From Planctomycetota bacterium (GTDB lineage Bacteria > Planctomycetota > UBA11346), in assembly GCA_947470885.1 (NCBI GenBank), contig CANIXE010000039.1:1-11460 (forward strand): a DNA stretch of 11,460 nt, given 5' to 3'. Position 1 is the first letter of the stretch; each line of letters begins with the position of its first letter. Under the pieces are notes generated by a model. The model ran no database searches. It was not told where the DNA came from and saw only the letters and a program-made list of their open reading frames with translations. Positions 7,329 through 11,460 of this stretch are shown piece by piece. The translations under genes and the position numbers were made by a program.

Positions 7329-7367
7329 TTCTCCGCGCCTCCGCGCCTCCGCGTGAAAAATCCCATG
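7329..7367. repeat. Right inverted-repeat arm of the element
   Basis: Read on the minus strand it starts CATGGGATTTTTCACGCGG and continues with three 8-base GCGGAG-type units ending GAGAA, mirroring 7214-7248. Confidence 0.85.
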
Positions 7368-7371
7368 CAGC

Positions 7372-7383
7372 GTCCCGGATCAT
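7372..7383. repeat. Right copy of 12-bp direct repeat (target-site duplication)
   Basis: Identical to 7190-7201. On the minus strand it contains the TGA stop of the sigma gene as part of ATGA, followed by the codons that start the downstream membrane-protein gene. That makes this the original junction sequence. Confidence 0.85.
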
Positions 7384-7988
7384 AGCAGGTGTTCGCCGTT
7401 GGCCCCGCCAATGGCTTCTAGGGCGGTGCGCAGGCGTTTCAGGGCGTGGAACATCCGGGAACGCAGGGTGCCCAGGCTGGTGCCGCCGCCGATGATCTCC
7501 GCCGCTTCTTCGTAACTGCGGCTCTGGAAGACCACCAGTTCGATGACCTCCCGGTGGACCGACGGCAGTTCCGCCAGGGCCTTGGCCAGCAGGACGGTGC
7601 TTTCCTGACGGGCCAGGAAGGCGTCGATGGCTTCAGCGGGGGCCGTCGGTTCCATCTCGGGCGCATTTTCGTCATCCTGGATGCTCAGGCGCACCGCCCC
7701 GGTGCGTTTCCGGTGGTCGATCCAGTCCAGGCTGGCGTTGCGGGCGATGGTGTAGAACCAGGTGCTGAACCGGCGGTTGGTGTCGAAGCGATCGACGCGC
7801 TCGAAGACTTTGAGGAATACGTCCTGGGCGATGCACGCCGAGGCTTCATAGTCCCGGGTCAGCTGGAAGATGTAGGCCAGGATCGGCCGCTGGTAGCGTT
7901 TGTAGATGATTTCGAAGGACGAAAAATCGCCCTTCTGGCAGAAACTCACCAGCACTTCATCACTCGGATGGTTGTCCTGGTGGTCCAC
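7380..7988 (-). CDS. ECF-family RNA polymerase sigma factor
   Basis: The 202-residue protein is a compact ECF sigma factor that would direct RNA polymerase to an alternative promoter set. Region 2 spans about 22-96 (SFEIIYKRYQRPILAYIF, ACIAQDVFLKVFERV, FSTWFYTIARNASLDWIDH). Region 4 spans about 134-190 (LPSVHREVIELVVFQSRSYE, then TSLGTLRSRMFHALKRLR as recognition helix). An unusual triple Gly (GGGT, 167-170) sits in the region 4 turn. The start is GTG 7988; an in-frame stop lies 12 bases upstream, so no longer form is possible. It begins 12 bases after the dehydratase-like gene ends. Its TGA lies inside the right copy of the 12-bp direct repeat, so the inserted element separates it from the membrane-protein gene it once overlapped. 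No standard zinc-binding anti-sigma factor is next to it. Confidence 0.92.
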   Translation of the reverse strand: MDHQDNHPSDEVLVSFCQKGDFSSFEIIYKRYQRPILAYIFQLTRDYEASACIAQDVFLKVFERVDRFDTNRRFSTWFYTIARNASLDWIDHRKRTGAVRLSIQDDENAPEMEPTAPAEAIDAFLARQESTVLLAKALAELPSVHREVIELVVFQSRSYEEAAEIIGGGTSLGTLRSRMFHALKRLRTALEAIGGANGEHLL

Positions 7989-8000
7989 GGCGTGCGCTCA

Positions 8001-8894
8001 TCAGCCTTGGAGCGTGACGGTGATCAGCAGGCCGTCCCCGGGGCGGACGGCCTCCCGGAAGGCGATCCGCTTGGTGGTGAGGATCGCCGGACCGGCGTCG
8101 TCCACGGCGATTTCCAGGTCCCGCACATCCATCACCGGGCTGCCGTCCGGGCGGTTGATCCCGCCGCTGACCACCACCTTGCCGGTGCGGCCCAGGGCCT
8201 TGGCCGCCAGCCAGGCTGCATCTGCCACCGCGGACCACTGGGTCACGCCCATCATCAGGGGGGCGCCGGGGAAATGGCCGGGAACGAAGGGATGGTCGGT
8301 GGGATAGGTGTAGGCCACGATCACCGTGCTGCCGTCCACTTTCACCACCGCATCGGCGAAACGCAGGGGGGCGGGCTTGCCCGACATTGCCAGGGCGGGG
8401 GTGCCCGTGGGGACGGTGGGGAACGGGCGCACCGGGAAGTTGGAAATTTCGGCCATGGTCGCCGCGCCGGACATGACTTCCGCTTCCAGCAGGGGCAGTC
8501 CGTCCACTTCGGCCCGGGTCAGGAAGGTGGTGAAGCCTGAACGTTCCCGGGTGACTTCGGCGTGACCGGTGATCATCGCCCCCAGGGGCGCCGGGCGGTG
8601 GAAGATCAGCTTGGATATCATGCTGAACACCGCGACCTGATTCTTCGCCGCCAGGCCTTCCGTGAGCAGGGGAATGCCGGTGAGGGCCATCAGTTCCGCG
8701 AGGAAGGGTTCGTTCCAGAACAGGCCATCGGCGGTCTTCCGGCCGAAAATCTCACGTCCGCGGACGTCGCCCACGGGGATCCGGGTCCGGCTGAGGGCGC
8801 ACTTGCCGGTGACTTCCACCACATCGGGCAGCATGTTGGGCCCACGATGGGGCAACAGGCCTTCAAGAGCGGCGGGATCGAGGACGAGGGTCAT
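8001..8894 (-). CDS. Double-hotdog FabZ/FabA-like 3-hydroxyacyl dehydratase homologue
   Basis: The 297-residue protein is about twice the length of FabZ and contains two hotdog-like halves. The first half has LLPHRGPNML (13-22), like the FabZ N-terminus, and NEPFLAELMALTG (61-73), which matches the helix carrying the catalytic Glu, at E67. The second half has HPFVPGHFPGAPLMMGV (201-217) with the catalytic-type His, H207. By alignment the His position in half one is K53 and the Glu position in half two is S221. In FabZ and FabA dimers each active site takes His from one subunit and Glu/Asp from the other, so this fusion could form one complete site and one dead site. Acyl-ACP or acyl-CoA dehydration is likely; the substrate is unknown. 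ATG 8894 overlaps the purN stop (ATGA). A non-catalytic or thioesterase-like role is an alternative. Confidence 0.78.
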   Translation of the reverse strand: MTLVLDPAALEGLLPHRGPNMLPDVVEVTGKCALSRTRIPVGDVRGREIFGRKTADGLFWNEPFLAELMALTGIPLLTEGLAAKNQVAVFSMISKLIFHRPAPLGAMITGHAEVTRERSGFTTFLTRAEVDGLPLLEAEVMSGAATMAEISNFPVRPFPTVPTGTPALAMSGKPAPLRFADAVVKVDGSTVIVAYTYPTDHPFVPGHFPGAPLMMGVTQWSAVADAAWLAAKALGRTGKVVVSGGINRPDGSPVMDVRDLEIAVDDAGPAILTTKRIAFREAVRPGDGLLITVTLQG

Positions 8895-9466
8895 GGGCTA
8901 TTCCGGGGCCGCAGTCGGCCGGTGATCAGGTCCGCGAGGACCTGGGGATACAGGGAGCGTTCAGCGGCCTGGACGCGGGTTTGTAGGGTTTCGGCGGTGT
9001 CGTCGGCGGCCACCGGCACCGCCTGTTGGGCGAGGATCGGGCCGCTGTCGTAATGGCCCGCCACCAAATGGATGGTGCAACCGCTCAGGGTGCAGCCCCG
9101 GGCAATGACCGCCGCATGGACGTGTCGGCCATACATCCCTTTGCCGCCAAAGGCCGGCAGCAGGGCGGGATGGACGTTCACGGTGCGCCCGGCGAATCGG
9201 GCCGGTGGATCCCAGGATTTCAGCCAACCGCACATCGCCACCCATTCGGCCCCATGGTCGGTCAAGGCGGCGGTCACCGCATCGGGATCAGCGGCGACCA
9301 CCACCGGGTGGCCGTTGGCCTGGGCCCGGGCGATCCCTCCGATCCCGGGCTTGGAGGCGACCACCACGGCAATCTCCGCGGCCAAGCGGTTGGCGGCGAT
9401 GGCTTCGGCCACGGCGGCGTAGGTGGTCCCGGAACCGGAAAGCAGGATGCCGAGGCGGGCGGTCAT
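8891..9466 (-). CDS. purN: Phosphoribosylglycinamide formyltransferase (GAR transformylase)
   Basis: PurN transfers a formyl group from 10-formyltetrahydrofolate to GAR in purine synthesis. From ATG 9466 it has 191 residues, slightly shorter than the E. coli enzyme. MTARLGILLSGSGTTYAAV is the phosphate-binding start. VNVHPALLPAF (96-106) supplies catalytic N97 and H99, and HYDSGPILAQQAVPV (138-152) supplies D140. The GGKGMYGRHVH loop (107-117) is the form I associate with Bacteroidetes/PVC-type enzymes rather than enterobacteria. ATG 9478 is a possible start four codons earlier, but 9466 fits the family best. The in-frame extension to 9667 crosses the intergenic region into argH and is not credible. 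The stop overlaps the next gene as ATGA. No other purine genes are nearby. A divergent argH begins 129 bases away. Confidence 0.93.
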   Translation of the reverse strand: MTARLGILLSGSGTTYAAVAEAIAANRLAAEIAVVVASKPGIGGIARAQANGHPVVVAADPDAVTAALTDHGAEWVAMCGWLKSWDPPARFAGRTVNVHPALLPAFGGKGMYGRHVHAAVIARGCTLSGCTIHLVAGHYDSGPILAQQAVPVAADDTAETLQTRVQAAERSLYPQVLADLITGRLRPRNSP

Positions 9467-9537
9467 GGGGGGTGGCATGATCGGGCAGGTGGCCCGGGAG
9501 CAATCCCGGCCTACAGGTCTAACGGGCGAAGTGTTGG

Positions 9538-9562
9538 GGAACCCGTGATTGCCGACCCGGTC
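9538..9562 (+). promoter_or_regulatory. Candidate ECF-type promoter before argH
   Basis: GGAACC (9538-9543) is followed after 16 bases by GTC (9560-9562), the spacing and boxes typical of ECF sigma promoters. It ends 33 bases before the argH ATG, leaving room for a short leader. It lies in the 129-bp purN-argH divergent gap, and the window encodes two ECF sigma factors. Such short boxes occur by chance in GC-rich DNA, and argH is not a usual ECF target. Confidence 0.25.
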
Positions 9563-9583
9563 TGTGGCCCATCCTCCCCGCCC

Positions 9584-9588
9584 GAGGA
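9584..9588 (+). promoter_or_regulatory. Ribosome-binding site of argH
   Basis: GAGGA ends 7 bases before ATG 9596, a good Shine-Dalgarno match at normal spacing. It fixes the argH start and rules out the much longer upstream reading of this frame. Confidence 0.7.
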
Positions 9589-9595
9589 ACCCACC

Positions 9596-10942
9596 ATGGC
9601 GATCTGGAGCAAGGGCGGCGACGAGACCAACAGTCTGGTCCATGCCTTCACTGTCGGCGACGACCATCTCAACGACCGGGTGCTGGCGCCCTACGACATC
9701 CTGGGATCAATCGCCCACGCCAAGGGCTTGGCGAAAGCCGGACTGCTGGCCCCGGATGCTGCCGCCGCTTTGGACGCCGGGCTGAAGGATCTCCACCGGG
9801 GCTACCTGGCGGGGGAATGGACCGTGGAAGCCGCCGATGAGGACGTCCACAGCAAGGTGGAGGCCCTGCTGACCCAGCGCCTGGGGGAACCGGCCAAGCG
9901 CCTCCACACCGGGCGCAGCCGCAACGATCAGGTCCTCACCGCCATTCGTCTGTGGCAAAAGCACAGTGTCGCCCGCTTCGCCGGGGAAACCCTGGCCGCC
10001 GCCACCGCCCTGGCCACCGCCGCCCAGCACTACGAATTCCATCCCCTGCCGGGCTACACCCACCTGCAGCGGGCGATGCCCCAAAGCGTGGGGATGTTCT
10101 TCGGCGCCCACGCCCAGGCTCTGTTGGAGGACCTGGCCCTATTCCAGGCCGCCTGGACCCTGTGCGACCGCAGTCCGTTGGGCTCCGGCGCCAGCTACGG
10201 CGTGGGCCTGCCCCTGGACCGGGAATACACCGCAAAACTGCTGGGCTTCGCCCGCTTCGGCGGCATCTCCCTGGCTGACCAGAACGGCCGGGGCAAGGTG
10301 GAAACCGTGGTCATCGACGCCGCTGGCGCGGTGGTCCTGGACTTGTCCCGCTTGGCCGCCGACCTGGTGTTCTTCACCAGCCAGGAGTGCGGTTTCTTCC
10401 GCATCGGCAAGGGCTTCACCACCGGTTCGTCGATCATGCCCCAGAAGAAAAATCTGGACCTGTTCGAGCTGCTGCGGGGCCGGACCGCCCGATTCTTGGG
10501 CCTGCGCACGGGCCTGTACGCCACCACCATCGGCCTCCACAGCGGTTATTCCCGGGATCTGCAAGATACCAAAGCCCTGTGCATCCAGGGCCTGGACCTG
10601 GCCCGCCAGGCCGTCGCCGTGGTCGGGGCCGCCGTGCCCACCCTGGAACCCGTCCGCGAGAAAATCCTCGCCGCCCTCACCCCCGACATCTACGCCACCG
10701 ACGAGGCCTACCGCTTGGTCCAGCAGGGCATGCCCTTCCGGGAGGCCTATGTCCAGGTCGGGCGCGATCTCGCGGCCCTGGGCACCCCGGACCATGACGC
10801 GGTGGTGAAGGGCCGGACCCACGCCGGCTCCACGGGCAACCTGGGCCTGGATCGGCTTCAGGCTGATCTGGCCGCGACCACCAGGGAATGGCAGACCCGC
10901 CAGGCCGACCTGGAAACGGTCTGGGATCGCTTGCTGGGGTGA
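9596..10942 (+). CDS. argH: Argininosuccinate lyase
   Basis: The 448-residue enzyme splits argininosuccinate into arginine and fumarate, the last step of arginine synthesis. It shows the fumarase/aspartase superfamily landmarks in order: KRLHTGRSRNDQVL (101-114), GYTHLQRAMP (153-162) with the conserved His156, SPLGSGASYG (193-202), and the signature loop GSSIMPQKKNLD (277-288) with its mobile-loop serines. In the last motif Leu287 replaces the usual Pro of KKNPD. It resembles, from memory, the Bacteroidetes-type ArgH (VGRDLAA, GSTGNL near the end). Start ATG 9596 is supported by GAGGA 7 bases before. The open frame continues upstream to 9026, but that part is antisense to purN. The TGA overlaps the GTG of the next gene. 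Confidence 0.96.
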   Translation: MAIWSKGGDETNSLVHAFTVGDDHLNDRVLAPYDILGSIAHAKGLAKAGLLAPDAAAALDAGLKDLHRGYLAGEWTVEAADEDVHSKVEALLTQRLGEPAKRLHTGRSRNDQVLTAIRLWQKHSVARFAGETLAAATALATAAQHYEFHPLPGYTHLQRAMPQSVGMFFGAHAQALLEDLALFQAAWTLCDRSPLGSGASYGVGLPLDREYTAKLLGFARFGGISLADQNGRGKVETVVIDAAGAVVLDLSRLAADLVFFTSQECGFFRIGKGFTTGSSIMPQKKNLDLFELLRGRTARFLGLRTGLYATTIGLHSGYSRDLQDTKALCIQGLDLARQAVAVVGAAVPTLEPVREKILAALTPDIYATDEAYRLVQQGMPFREAYVQVGRDLAALGTPDHDAVVKGRTHAGSTGNLGLDRLQADLAATTREWQTRQADLETVWDRLLG

Positions 10943-11460
10943 GCGCCACGCCGCCAGCTGGGCCGTCCTCCCTGCGCACGGTGGTCTGGCCGCTGTTGAA
11001 GCCCTACCGCTGGCACCTGGCCCTGGCCATCGGCCTGAATGCCCTCCACGGCATCAGCACCGCGTTGCAGGCCCTGGCCCCCAAGTGGCTCATCGACGAT
11101 GTGCTGACCGCCCCGGGGTTGGCCACCGAGGAACGCTGGCAGCGTCTGGCGCTGTTGGGCGGGGCCTACCTGCTGGCGACGATTTTTGGTCGGATGCTGG
11201 TTTGGCACCTGGGCTATCGGGTGTTCACTTGGGTCCGGGAACAGACGATTTTCGCCCTGCGCGCCCAGTTTTTCCGCCACGTCAACCACCTGTGCCTGCG
11301 CTTCCACGGTAACCACGCCAGCGGCGAGATTTTCAGCTACTTGTTCGGCTCGCCCCTGGCGACGGTGATGCAGTTCTACCACCAGGCGTCCATGTGGGTG
11401 CCCGGGGCCATCGTCATCATCGCCACCACCCTGATCACCGCGTTTTCCTGGGACTTGCCC
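10939..11460 (+). CDS. Type I ABC exporter, N-terminal membrane domain (3' end outside the window)
   Basis: A GTG at 10939 overlaps the argH stop (GTGA) and opens a frame of 174 codons running off the window end. The product starts like the fused permease-ATPase exporters of the MsbA type. A basic amphipathic lead-in (LLKPYRWHLALA) runs into helix 1 (about 24-45), then LAPKWLIDDVL, helix 2 (about 68-92), RVFTWVREQTIFALRAQFFR (94-113), FHGNHASGEIFSYL (122-135) and helix 3 (about 152-170). The arginine-rich segment followed by a His/Gly-Glu motif is the typical cytoplasmic coupling stretch of this family. The ATPase domain would lie beyond the window, and the substrate (lipid, drug or peptide) cannot be told. 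Overlap with argH suggests co-transcription, not shared function. Confidence 0.88.
   Translation, partial: MSATPPAGPSSLRTVVWPLLKPYRWHLALAIGLNALHGISTALQALAPKWLIDDVLTAPGLATEERWQRLALLGGAYLLATIFGRMLVWHLGYRVFTWVREQTIFALRAQFFRHVNHLCLRFHGNHASGEIFSYLFGSPLATVMQFYHQASMWVPGAIVIIATTLITAFSWDLP

Larger units (their letters stand above)
7202..7371. mobile_element. Non-coding MITE-like element with GCGGAG-type inverted repeats
   Basis: This 170-base segment lies between two perfect 12-bp direct repeats. It contains long inverted repeats: 7214-7248 and 7329-7367 match as reverse complements from CATGG through three 8-base units of GCGGAG plus two variable bases, differing by one substitution and a 4-base length change. 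The core (7249-7328) is AT-richer, with an A-run at 7319-7325 and no credible ORF. Inverted repeats, no transposase and a duplicated target site are the marks of a miniature element moved by a transposase supplied elsewhere. From memory, GCGGAG-type repeats recur in several bacterial genomes, which I cannot verify here. A TTGACG box (7294-7299, minus) has no clear -10, so promoter activity for the downstream genes is unproven. The arms could pair in RNA across an 80-base loop. Confidence 0.8.

Noticed and set aside
7214..7367. GCGGAG units as a CRISPR array
   Set aside because: The units are 8-base tandem copies in two inverted arms with no unique spacers; this is an inverted-repeat element.
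7198..7383. Minus-strand 61-codon frame across the element
   Set aside because: It starts at the duplicated ATG and simply reads through the inverted repeats, giving low-complexity Gly/Arg residues.
7446..8540. Plus-strand frame of 364 codons
   Set aside because: It is antisense to the sigma and dehydratase-like genes, which have clear motifs; its Gly/His/Asp-rich composition is typical of a shadow in GC-rich DNA.
9026..9595. Upstream extension of the argH frame
   Set aside because: It is antisense to purN and reads through the intergenic gap; a good ribosome-binding site and the family length place the start at 9596.
9467..9667. Upstream extension of the purN frame
   Set aside because: It would run through the intergenic gap into argH and adds residues unlike PurN, whose start motif begins at 9466.

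Overview
The window is GC-rich, gene-dense bacterial DNA. The last base of codons is mostly G or C, which also creates many long antisense shadow frames. Single-copy metabolic genes (argH, purN, cysH) sit beside two ECF-type sigma factors and an accessory block. The phylum is not certain. The PurN variant (GGKGMYG loop), the ArgH variant and a sigma factor with a membrane-anchored C-terminal extension fit a Gram-negative organism of the PVC or a neighbouring group. This is a guess from family flavour, not a placement.

Layout. Positions 1-2813 (+) hold most of a very large HEAT-repeat-like protein whose start lies before the window. Positions 2814-3222 have no convincing intact gene, only a possible minus-strand gene remnant. 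Positions 3223-4465 (+) hold an overlapping two-gene unit: an MNT/AbiEii-like nucleotidyltransferase and a partner with a C-terminal helix-turn-helix-like segment, which looks like a toxin-antitoxin or defence pair. Positions 4575-6134 (+) encode an ECF sigma factor fused through one membrane helix to a region resembling a degenerate secretin domain. It converges on cysH.

On the minus strand, 9466 down to 6144 reads as one operon: purN, a double-hotdog dehydratase-like gene, an ECF sigma factor, a small membrane protein and cysH. Two of its junctions are ATGA overlaps. The sigma/membrane-protein junction has been split by a small non-coding element of about 170 bp with inverted repeats, flanked by a perfect 12-bp direct repeat. 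Removing the element plus one repeat copy restores an exact ATGA overlap, so the insertion can be reconstructed base by base. On the plus strand, argH (9596-10942) diverges from purN and overlaps by GTGA a type I ABC exporter gene that runs off the window end.

The observations most worth following are the dated insertion at 7190-7383, the sigma/secretin-like fusion, the double-hotdog protein whose two catalytic residues appear to sit in different halves, and the nucleotidyltransferase pair with an inverted repeat at its start.
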